From NCBI GenBank assembly GCA_905612275.1, contig CAJQRM010000020.1, positions 1 to 34,476 of the forward strand: a stretch of 34,476 nt of DNA. The letters are read 5' to 3'. Numbering within the stretch: position 1 is the stretch's first letter; each line of letters starts with the position of its first letter. The position numbers and the translations under genes are program-made. Origin of the DNA: an uncultured Candidatus Nitrosopumilus sp. (lineage in GTDB: Archaea; Thermoproteota; Nitrososphaeria; Nitrososphaerales; Nitrosopumilaceae). This document shows positions 22,358-29,267 of this stretch, piece by piece. Below the pieces are notes generated by a model, which saw nothing but the letters and a program-made list of their open reading frames with translations, was not told the DNA's origin and did no database searches.

Positions 22358-22514
22358 ACAAGACTAAGTCTGTCATCTGGAACACTAGTTTCAGATCTTA
22401 AGACAAAATCACTGTCGTTAGAAAAATGGACACTTTCTAATCTTAAGTGACATGGGCTTTCATCGGATCACCTCTTTGGTATTGATCTTAAGCCCACCGG
22501 TCTTATTTTTTTTT
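22358..22514 (+). ncRNA. Candidate structured non-coding RNA (unassigned family)
   Basis: No protein frame of note lies here, but the sequence folds well by eye. Hairpin A pairs ATCTGGAAC (22375-22383) with GTTTCAGAT (22388-22396), one G-U. A three-way junction is closed by TAAGAC (22399-22404) with GTCTTA (22500-22505). Its first arm pairs TCACT with AGTGA (22409-22413, 22446-22450) and TTAGAAA with TTTCTAA (22418-22424, 22434-22440). Its second arm pairs TGGGCTT with AAGCCCA (22453-22459, 22490-22496), with shorter inner pairs. Nine T residues follow at 22506-22514 and a TATA-like box precedes. I see no 5S, SRP, RNase P, box C/D or H/ACA signature. It could be an independent sRNA or a riboswitch-like leader; the next gene appears to have its own TATA, favouring the first. 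Confidence 0.6.
22506..22514 (+). terminator. T9 run after the candidate RNA
   Basis: Nine consecutive T residues directly follow the GTCTTA strand that closes the predicted junction, the layout of a hairpin-plus-T-run transcript end. Confidence 0.5.
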
Positions 22515-22528
22515 AACTTTGAAAAAGG

Positions 22529-22538
22529 GATAATATCT
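22529..22538 (+). promoter_or_regulatory. TATA-like box of the UbiE-like methyltransferase
   Basis: GATAATATCT is centred about 24-26 bases before the two ATG codons at 22556 and 22559, predicting a leaderless mRNA. Confidence 0.45.
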
Positions 22539-22555
22539 ATGGGTAATATTGGATA

Positions 22556-23242
22556 ATGATGATTAAGGAAAACCCAAAAGATTTGGTTCCTACATTTTTT
22601 ACCAATACTTCTAATTCATATGATGATATAGTGCATTGGACTACTTTTGGAAAAGACTCTCTTTGGAAACATAAGATTTTAGAACAATTATCTGATCAAG
22701 AAACAGTATTAGATCTTGCATGTGGTACTGGAATCCTTACAAAACAACTTGCAGAAAAATTACCGCAAGCTAAAATTACTGGTGTAGATATTACTAAAAC
22801 CTATCTTGAAAAAGCAAAAAAAAAATTAATCTCATACCCAAATATCTCTTTTGTAAATCAAGATGCTGAAAAACTTAATCTAGAAAAAAAATTTGATTGT
22901 ATTACAACATCTTATCTGCCAAAATATTGTACAGCTAAAATTTTGATAAAAAATTGCATTGAACATCTGAATGTAGATGGGAAAATAATTTTACATGATT
23001 TTACATATCCAAAAAATTTCTTTGTACAAAAAATGTGGAATTTGTACTTTAAACTACTTTATTTTTTGGGATTTTTTATTCCTAACTGGAAAAATGTGTT
23101 TGTTGATTTGCCTTCTCTGATAAGGGCCACAAATTGGGTTAAAGAATATGAAGAAACTATGAGAGATTATGGAATGACAGTACACAGACAAGATTTGACT
23201 TGGGGCACTTCAGCTATTATTGTAGGAACCAAGACTGCCTAA
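22556..23242 (+). CDS. Class I SAM-dependent methyltransferase, UbiE/MenG-like
   Basis: The 228-residue cytosolic enzyme has the SAM-binding motif I VLDLACGTGILT (51-62), the acidic residue in ITGVDITKTYLEKAKKK, and motif II-like NVDGKIILHDFTYP. The N-terminal SNSYDDIVHWTTFGKDSLWKHKI resembles the opening of UbiE/MenG methyltransferases, which methylate the ring of ubiquinone or menaquinone precursors. The C-terminal part (NLYFKLLYFLGFFIPNW) is hydrophobic, fitting a lipid-like substrate. The neighbours support quinone methylation, but substrate assignment is inference. It may start at the ATG at 22556 or the next one. Its 3' end overlaps the convergent gene by 33 bases. Confidence 0.8.
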   Translation: MMIKENPKDLVPTFFTNTSNSYDDIVHWTTFGKDSLWKHKILEQLSDQETVLDLACGTGILTKQLAEKLPQAKITGVDITKTYLEKAKKKLISYPNISFVNQDAEKLNLEKKFDCITTSYLPKYCTAKILIKNCIEHLNVDGKIILHDFTYPKNFFVQKMWNLYFKLLYFLGFFIPNWKNVFVDLPSLIRATNWVKEYEETMRDYGMTVHRQDLTWGTSAIIVGTKTA

Positions 23243-23638
23243 CTTTATTTCTTCAATTATGGTAAACCAAACTACTTCATTATGAATAATTTGATATTCT
23301 CTTAATGCACTATTTTCATCTTGATTTAATGACAGCATTTTTCTGGTGGCTTTGATGTTATTCATATTGAGAATTGTTCCAATTCCTCGTTTTTTCTTTA
23401 AAAGATCTGTAATAATTACTTCAGGTAAGACTGCAGAATCAAATTTTACGTTGGCCTTTATGACTAGAAATTCTTGTGCCATAATTGAAATATTTCTCAC
23501 AAATTGGCCTGAAGAATTTTTATTTTGTTCTATGACTTGTAATTTAATATTGCAATTTAGTGCTTCACCTAAAATCGTTACAACTTGACCTACAGGAGCA
23601 TCTAATATTTTATTTAACAAACCTTCAATTTTATTCAA
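23210..23638 (-). CDS. Chorismate-lyase-like protein (DUF98-type)
   Basis: The 142-residue protein carries the pattern IITDLLKKKRGIGTIL (75-90), then NNIKATRKMLSL and REYQIIHNEVVWFTIIEE. This resembles archaeal DUF98 proteins, where a Gly-Ile-Gly turn, an Arg and a closing REY-x-II plus Glu are conserved. Some members release pyruvate from chorismate to give 4-hydroxybenzoate. It lies 24 bases downstream of the UbiA-like gene on the same strand, so the two probably form an operon that would supply and prenylate an aromatic ring. I am moderately sure of the fold and less sure of the activity. Confidence 0.55.
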   Translation of the reverse strand: MNKIEGLLNKILDAPVGQVVTILGEALNCNIKLQVIEQNKNSSGQFVRNISIMAQEFLVIKANVKFDSAVLPEVIITDLLKKKRGIGTILNMNNIKATRKMLSLNQDENSALREYQIIHNEVVWFTIIEEIKLGSLGSYNNS

Positions 23639-23662
23639 TACAATGTAATGTGTTTTAATGAA

Positions 23663-24349
23663 TTAAAGGTATCTTGCTAAAAAAAATAAAACTGTACCAA
23701 TTATCACAGTAGATGTTATAATTTTGAGCATTGTTTCTTTTTTATAATACATTTCATAATTTGCATTTTGCTGTTTTAGAATTTTATATTTTCTTGATGT
23801 GATGATTAGGATATAGCTTGCAAAACCTGCAACTGCAGATAAAATTATGGTTTCAATTGATATTGTGTTTGATTGAATTGCAGCTCCTGCAAAAACAGGT
23901 AAAATTCCCCAAGATATAACAAATGATGTATCGTTGTGAAATTTTCCCTTAAATAATTCCAGATTATATGCAAAAAGGAAAAATCCTTCAATGATTCCTA
24001 TTGGAAATAATAACCATGAATCTAAAAACGCATAATGCAATCCAATTGAAAAAGATATGGCTAATGAAATTATTGATACAATCCAAATTTTTCTATGTGA
24101 TATGTGACCCCACGGCTTTTTTTTACTTCCCAATGCATCAAGACAATGTGCTGCTATTCCAATTGCAAAAAAGTAGAGTAAACCAATAGCTACTATTCGA
24201 TTAAGATCATATTCTACTGAAAGAGAACCCCATATTGCAAATGACACCACCATTCCAGTATAGGGTAAAAACAAAATTCCTACTGATAATCTAAAATTTC
24301 GTGAACCAAATTTTGGGACAAACCATTCAGATAATCTGTCATTTTCCAT
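23663..24349 (-). CDS. UbiA-like integral membrane protein (prenyltransferase homologue)
   Basis: The 228-residue protein has about seven hydrophobic segments. After the second comes FAIGIAAHCLDALGSKKKPWGH, where UbiA enzymes have their first Asp-rich loop; a later loop reads FAYNLELFKGKFHNDTSFVISWGILP, like the second. UbiA prenyltransferases attach isoprenoid chains to aromatic acceptors in the membrane. The canonical NDxxDxxxD is not intact: only isolated Asp residues remain, so catalysis on prenyl diphosphate is uncertain. Its partner downstream is the chorismate-lyase-like gene. Alternatives are a non-catalytic UbiA relative or an unrelated membrane protein. Confidence 0.55.
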   Translation of the reverse strand: MENDRLSEWFVPKFGSRNFRLSVGILFLPYTGMVVSFAIWGSLSVEYDLNRIVAIGLLYFFAIGIAAHCLDALGSKKKPWGHISHRKIWIVSIISLAISFSIGLHYAFLDSWLLFPIGIIEGFFLFAYNLELFKGKFHNDTSFVISWGILPVFAGAAIQSNTISIETIILSAVAGFASYILIITSRKYKILKQQNANYEMYYKKETMLKIITSTVIIGTVLFFLARYL

Positions 24350-24418
24350 TATTTTTTTTAATAGAAATAATCCCTAATAGGCAGTATTATTGTCATTGTT
24401 CCATTTGTGAAAGGACCA

Positions 24419-24622
24419 TTATCCCCACCACCAAAATCTCTTAGTTACTTTGATTAGTGATTTGATATTTGCAATGTTTTCAGAATTCAATTCAATTTCT
24501 TTGTGTTCTGCTAAAACGTGTTCTTTAACCATTGACATTAATTCCTCATCATCATTTCTTGTTGATTCTGCTGACCAACTACAATCTTTGCCTGTAAAAT
24601 TACAACTAATTGTTTTTGTCAT
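24419..24622 (-). CDS. DUF1059-like small protein
   Basis: The 67-residue product (from ATG at 24622) begins MTKTISCNFTGKDCSWSAES and continues with ELMSMVKEHVLAEHKEIEL. This matches the compact DUF1059 pattern: a Cys, a second Cys-aromatic pair, Glu-Leu, and two His spaced by a helix. The function of the family is unknown; the Cys/His pattern suggests metal binding. It ends with an unusual aromatic tail, RFWWWG. The ATG at 24649 is possible but adds nine residues outside the family core. Confidence 0.7.
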   Translation of the reverse strand: MTKTISCNFTGKDCSWSAESTRNDDEELMSMVKEHVLAEHKEIELNSENIANIKSLIKVTKRFWWWG

Positions 24623-24696
24623 AATTATATCACATCCCCAACTAATCAAATATCAAGTAACCCTTTCCTTTTTTTATGAATAAGAGTTGAAATATT

Positions 24697-24712
24697 GGCC
24701 TATTCTTAGGCC
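24697..24712. repeat. Perfect inverted repeat GGCCTA-TTCT-TAGGCC
   Basis: A 6-bp perfect palindrome arm with a four-base spacer lies eight bases before the ATG at 24720. The position would suit a repressor operator or an RNA hairpin at the start of the small transcript. Confidence 0.65.
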
Positions 24713-24719
24713 TGATATC

Positions 24720-24854
24720 ATGGAAAAAATATCAGAAGAAGAAAGAAAAATGAGAATAGACTTTATCAAGAATTTGATTAGAGATAATAAAACAGATCTC
24801 ACAAGATTAGAAAAAGAACTTCAAGAACTGCTAGATTTAGACCCTCTCAAATAG
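24720..24854 (+). CDS. 44-residue charged coiled-coil ORF
   Basis: An ATG at 24720 opens a short frame: MEKISEEERKMRIDFIKNL, then IRDNKTDLTRLEKELQEL, ending LDLDPLK. Leu/Ile spacing and the dense Glu/Lys/Arg content predict one long amphipathic helix, probably a coiled coil. A TATA-like AAATATT lies about 30 bases upstream, an inverted repeat sits next to the start, and a hairpin with a T-run follows, so it looks like a stand-alone unit. No family recognised; it could be a small regulator or a subunit of a complex. A chance ORF is less likely given its flanking signals. Confidence 0.5.
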   Translation: MEKISEEERKMRIDFIKNLIRDNKTDLTRLEKELQELLDLDPLK

Positions 24855-24893
24855 AAGAAGAAGAGCCTACAAAAAAAGACACTCCGCCCTAAA

Positions 24894-24924
24894 ATCCGTA
24901 ACGGATAGAGAAAAGCCCTTTTTT
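24894..24924 (+). terminator. Hairpin plus T6 terminator after the small ORF
   Basis: ATCCG-TAA-CGGAT (24894-24906) is followed 12 bases later by six T residues (24919-24924). This resembles an intrinsic terminator. Confidence 0.45.
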
Positions 24925-24937
24925 AAAATCAGAACTA

Positions 24938-24949
24938 ATTTCATAAATA
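24938..24949 (+). promoter_or_regulatory. TATA-like box of the CFI-box propeller gene
   Basis: AATTTCATAAAT is centred about 22-25 bases before the ATG at 24966. This spacing favours that ATG over the in-frame TTG at 24960. Confidence 0.4.
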
Positions 24950-24965
24950 TCGGACATAATTGAAG

Positions 24966-26312
24966 ATGATATTGAAACCTGTATTCATTATTGCAATAGT
25001 ATCTGTTTTTTCACTTTTTATAGTATTTCCAAATGTAGATGCAGCTGGTATTGATTTTCAATATCAACACAAAGAAACTTGGAAAAATGTAGGTGAATCA
25101 ACTCCCCCAATGTTGGGTGGAATAGTAATTGATTCTAATGATAATCTATATGTAATTGATTCCAATCAACTCAAAAAATTAACTACTGCAAATGAAATAC
25201 TGTGGACTGTAATTTTTGATTTTAATTTATCTGGAGAATTATTTTTAAATCAAAATAATGAGATTTTTGTTGTTGTATCTGATGAAGAAATAAGAAAATA
25301 TTCTCAGTTGGGAAAACTTGTTGAAACTTGGAGTATAGGTGATTTTACATCATTAGATCATTCATCATTTATCTATGTTGATCAAGAAGAATATGTCTAT
25401 ATTTTTGAGTATGATCCAAGCACTGCTAAAACACAAAACTTGGCCACCATGAATTCTGGACGTGATTCTACATACATGATTGGAACAATAAAAAAATTCG
25501 ATTTATCAGGTAATCATCTAAAGACATATGAACAAATGGGATTGTTAAAATTAAAAGATAATCTGGGAAATCTTTACACTACCGAACCTGGAAAAATTGT
25601 AAAATATGATGTCGATGAAAAGAAAATTTCTGAATTTGGAACACAAGAACATCGTGGAGACGCAGGAACATTTTTTGGCCATGCTGACACAATAATTGTA
25701 GATTCTAATGGAATAATTTTTGCAACAGGTGGAGTGTATGGACCAATCAACATTTTTGATGAAGAAGGTAATTTTTCTGGAATTGGTGAGTATGGATGGG
25801 GCTCAAAATCTTATGGGCATCCAATGGGAATAGCATTAGACTCACAAAACAATGCATATGTTACAGATCATAGTAAAAACTACATTCTTGTGTATGAAAG
25901 AATCTCTCTAGAAGCTGCTTCTCAAAATAACTCCTCTCAAACTGAAGGTGGTGGTTGTCTCATTGCAACAGCAACATATGGTTCTGAGCTAGCACCACAA
26001 GTTCAACAACTTCGAGAACTTCGTGATAATCAATTACTACAAACAGAATCAGGAACTGCATTTATGGGAATGTTCAATGATGTCTACTATTCATTTAGCC
26101 CAACCATTGCAGATATGGAACGTGAAAACCCATACTTCAAAGAAGCAGTAAAGCTTGCAATCACTCCAATGATTAGTTCATTGTCACTAATGGAGAATGC
26201 AAATTCAGAATCAGAAGTTCTAGGACTTGGGCTATCTGTAATTATGTTAAACCTTGGAATGTATCTAGGGGTTCCAGCTATTGTAGTAATTGGAATTAGA
26301 AAGAGAATTTAA
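24966..26312 (+). CDS. Secreted NHL-like beta-propeller protein with CFI-box C-terminal domain
   Basis: The 448-residue protein has a signal peptide (about 1-26, FIIAIVSVFSLFIVFPNVDA). Repeated blade-like strands follow over about 45-310, each with a phrase such as IVIDSNDNLYVIDSN, FIYVDQEEYVYIFE, IIVDSNGIIFATG or IALDSQNNAYVTDHS, as in NHL/SMP-30-type propellers. The C-terminal module begins GGGCLIATATYGSELAPQVQQL near residue 328, with FSPTIADM and ENPYFKEAVKLAITP after it, as in the CFI-box C-terminal domain of archaeal secreted proteins. A hydrophobic segment and the basic tail IRKRI end the protein, suggesting membrane anchoring. Ligand unknown. Confidence 0.8.
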   Translation: MILKPVFIIAIVSVFSLFIVFPNVDAAGIDFQYQHKETWKNVGESTPPMLGGIVIDSNDNLYVIDSNQLKKLTTANEILWTVIFDFNLSGELFLNQNNEIFVVVSDEEIRKYSQLGKLVETWSIGDFTSLDHSSFIYVDQEEYVYIFEYDPSTAKTQNLATMNSGRDSTYMIGTIKKFDLSGNHLKTYEQMGLLKLKDNLGNLYTTEPGKIVKYDVDEKKISEFGTQEHRGDAGTFFGHADTIIVDSNGIIFATGGVYGPINIFDEEGNFSGIGEYGWGSKSYGHPMGIALDSQNNAYVTDHSKNYILVYERISLEAASQNNSSQTEGGGCLIATATYGSELAPQVQQLRELRDNQLLQTESGTAFMGMFNDVYYSFSPTIADMERENPYFKEAVKLAITPMISSLSLMENANSESEVLGLGLSVIMLNLGMYLGVPAIVVIGIRKRI

Positions 26313-26389
26313 AATCAGAATAATTTTGGCGATTCCTTAAGTTAGAAGCGCACAAAGATGTTTATTTTATTTGACCATATCTAATCTAA

Positions 26390-29260
26390 TTATTCAATTA
26401 GTATTGCTGGTTTGAATGGTCTTGCATGTCTTGCCTTACCTTTAGGGTCATAGATGTCCTCATCAGTTGCTGCATATACCTGGATATCAACACCAAACTC
26501 TTTTTTTCCAATACTTGCCAACTCTGTAGATAGGAATTGTTTTTCATCAAACTCTTTTGATTCTAATTTTATTGCTTTAATCTCTTCAGATTCTGAATGC
26601 AAGTCTTTGATTACTTTTTGGATATAGTCTGGCATTTTTTTAGCATCTGTAGTTTGAGGATCTGCAATTAGTTCTTTCATTACTACTCCCATGTTGTTTT
26701 GACCTCCTACCATAATTTCTAAAATTTTTCTATAAACTTTAGATTTGAATTCATCCGAGTTTACATAGATTACAATTTTTTGTGGAGTAATTTTTGTAAT
26801 TTTTAAAATATTTGCAATGTCATCAATTGTTGATTTTAGTAGTTCCTCGGATTGAATTGATGTGGCATCTACGTCTTCTTTTGAAAATTCAGGCCATGCT
26901 GATTTTGATGCAAGTTCAGTGTATCCTAGTTTTTCCCACATCTCTTCAGCTACATGTGGTGCAAATGGCGACAACATTGCAACTCTGGCTGAATTAATTT
27001 TGTGTAATATTCCTGAAACATTATCTCTTCCTTTGGCATCTACTCTCTTTGCATACCAACTCAAATCAGATTCAAATGAAAATAGTATGTCCTGAAGACC
27101 TTCACGTAGCCTCATTTTCTCAACTGCTTCTGTAACTTGGGCAATCATTCCTTGAGTTTTTGATAAAATCCATCTATCTTCAGCCTCCAAATCCCCAATT
27201 TGTGCTGCTTTGAGGGTACTGCATTCTTCTAAAAGTGACTCAAGCTTGTTTTGAATACCTGAAACTGATTCCATGTTAAAGTCCGCATCTTGGAGTAGTT
27301 CAGCTGATGAGATAATTGCTAATCTAATTGGGTCTGCACCATAATCTTTGATTGCAGTTCTGAGTGGAATAATATTTCCCATACTCTTACTCATTTTTGC
27401 ACCATCCATCATTACAGAACCATTAACAACAATTTCTTTTGGCCATAATTTTTTCTCAAATATCGCAACATGGTTTAAGACAAAAAATGACAAGTGATTT
27501 TGAACTAGGTCTCGTCCTGAATGTCTTGAATCAACTGGATAAAAGTATAGGAATTCTTTTTTGACCATACCCATTACATCTTCAGATAATTTTGATGTAC
27601 TAACAGCTAGTGTGATGTCTCCTTTATCTAATAAAACATAATCAAAGAATTCTTTTGTAAGGTTTTCAGGTTTTAGTGTTCCATCATTTACAAATCTTGA
27701 CATTGTGTAGTATGCCATGTAAATTACACTGTCTGACAAACTCTCAACAATCCAATCTTTATCCCACGGTAGTTTAGTTCCCAATCCTTGTTGTCTTGCA
27801 CATGCTCTTTCGTGTAGCCAATCAATTACCTCTTTGAACTCTGTTGTAATTTTACTTGGTAGAATATTCATTTCATCAAAACAATTTCTTGCAGTTTCTT
27901 TCCATTCTTCATCTCCGTAATTCAAAAACCATTGATTGTTCAAAATTTTAACAACACATTCTGTTCCACAACGACATTTTACTGGAGCATTTTCAAGTAC
28001 TGGGAATTTTTCTAGATGTTTATTTTCCATTAACCAATCTCTAACTTTATTTCGTCCAAACTGAACTTTCTCATTTTGGAACTCTCCACATTTGTCATTT
28101 AGTTTTCCATCAGTGAATTCCTTGAGGTATAGCTCGTTTGTTGCTTCTTCCAATTTTTGATCAGATTGGTCTGATACTCCCATTTTCTCACAAATCTCTT
28201 TTGCAGGAATCTCTCCGTATCCTTCTGTGGTAATGATTGGAATAGGCTCAATTTTTAAGGCTAATTCGTGATTTTTAGCCTTGAGGTCCATTAATGCCTG
28301 GTAGTCCTTTGGTGCGTGGGCTGGAACTGACATGACTAGACCTGTTCCAATGGCAGGTTCTACAAATTCTGCTTCTAAAATTGGAATCTCTTGATTGCTG
28401 TGAATTACTGTAGCATACTTTCCAATTATCTCAGTTCCTGCAATGTCTCCCTCAATTGTAATTTCTTTTCCAAAGAATTTTATTTTATTTGCACATTCTT
28501 CAGACACAATCCATTTTTCATCGTCTGCTTTGATTTTTTTGTAAATGGTATTTGGATTAACCCAAAGATTAGTTATGCCAAAAATTGTTTCAGGACGTAG
28601 TGTTGTAACTGGAAATATGTATTCACCAAACTTGAATTTGACTAGATGATTCTTGTCATCAATTTTTGGTTCAACGTCTCCCATTGTATCGTGTTGGGAT
28701 ACTGGGTTTTGATCACGTGGACACCATCCTACTGGATGTGAACCTTGAATTATTTTACCATTTTCTTTTAGAGTTGTAATTTGCCATTCGATAAATTTCT
28801 GATAACCTGGAACAATTGTAGTAAACTCTCTTCTCCAATCAATGGAATACCCCATCTCAATCATTCCTGCTTTGATTTCTTTATGAAAATAATCTGCAAT
28901 CTTTATTGGCTCAACAAATGTTTTGATATCTTCTTCTGGAACATGGTAAATGTTTCGTAGTCCGTCAAGAATTTCTTTTTCTTGGGATTGAATTCTTTTT
29001 GCCATTCCCAAAACAGGAGTACCAGTATAGTGAAATCCCATTGGAAACAATACATTGAATCCTCGCATTCGATAAAATCTTGCATGAACATCAGCTAGAG
29101 TGTATGTTCTTCCATGTCCAATGTGTTGTGGTGAGTTTGGATATGGATAAGCTACTGTAATGAATTTCTTTGGTTTCTCATTTGGATTTGTCTCAAAGTC
29201 TTTTGACTCATTCCATTTAGCTTGCCATTTAGTTTCAATTTGGTTCCAGTTAATTTCCAT
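26390..29260 (-). CDS. leuS: Leucyl-tRNA synthetase (archaeal type)
   Basis: This class I synthetase charges tRNA-Leu. The 956-residue protein has the HIGH motif in PQHIGHGRTYTLADVHARF (46-49) and KMSKS in DGAKMSKSMGN near 621-627. Between them lies the CP1 editing domain, with TTLRPETIFGITNLWVNP and GTGLVMSVPAHAPKDYQAL. The C-terminal anticodon-binding and extension domains complete the archaeal/eukaryotic form. AGGA upstream of the ATG overlaps the alaS 3' end; the genes are seven bases apart, so alaS and leuS form one operon. Confidence 0.97.
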   Translation of the reverse strand: MEINWNQIETKWQAKWNESKDFETNPNEKPKKFITVAYPYPNSPQHIGHGRTYTLADVHARFYRMRGFNVLFPMGFHYTGTPVLGMAKRIQSQEKEILDGLRNIYHVPEEDIKTFVEPIKIADYFHKEIKAGMIEMGYSIDWRREFTTIVPGYQKFIEWQITTLKENGKIIQGSHPVGWCPRDQNPVSQHDTMGDVEPKIDDKNHLVKFKFGEYIFPVTTLRPETIFGITNLWVNPNTIYKKIKADDEKWIVSEECANKIKFFGKEITIEGDIAGTEIIGKYATVIHSNQEIPILEAEFVEPAIGTGLVMSVPAHAPKDYQALMDLKAKNHELALKIEPIPIITTEGYGEIPAKEICEKMGVSDQSDQKLEEATNELYLKEFTDGKLNDKCGEFQNEKVQFGRNKVRDWLMENKHLEKFPVLENAPVKCRCGTECVVKILNNQWFLNYGDEEWKETARNCFDEMNILPSKITTEFKEVIDWLHERACARQQGLGTKLPWDKDWIVESLSDSVIYMAYYTMSRFVNDGTLKPENLTKEFFDYVLLDKGDITLAVSTSKLSEDVMGMVKKEFLYFYPVDSRHSGRDLVQNHLSFFVLNHVAIFEKKLWPKEIVVNGSVMMDGAKMSKSMGNIIPLRTAIKDYGADPIRLAIISSAELLQDADFNMESVSGIQNKLESLLEECSTLKAAQIGDLEAEDRWILSKTQGMIAQVTEAVEKMRLREGLQDILFSFESDLSWYAKRVDAKGRDNVSGILHKINSARVAMLSPFAPHVAEEMWEKLGYTELASKSAWPEFSKEDVDATSIQSEELLKSTIDDIANILKITKITPQKIVIYVNSDEFKSKVYRKILEIMVGGQNNMGVVMKELIADPQTTDAKKMPDYIQKVIKDLHSESEEIKAIKLESKEFDEKQFLSTELASIGKKEFGVDIQVYAATDEDIYDPKGKARHARPFKPAILIE

Positions 29261-29267
29261 TTTTCAT

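Noticed and set aside
22358-22514. Box H/ACA or box C/D sRNA interpretation of the structured region
   Set aside because: An ACA follows the first arm, but the pocket-to-ACA distance is too short and there is no kink-turn; C/D-like boxes on the reverse strand are about 70 bases apart and poorly matched.
24450-24683. 77-codon forward frame
   Set aside because: It lies opposite the DUF1059 gene, whose Cys/His pattern is recognisable; the forward product is not.
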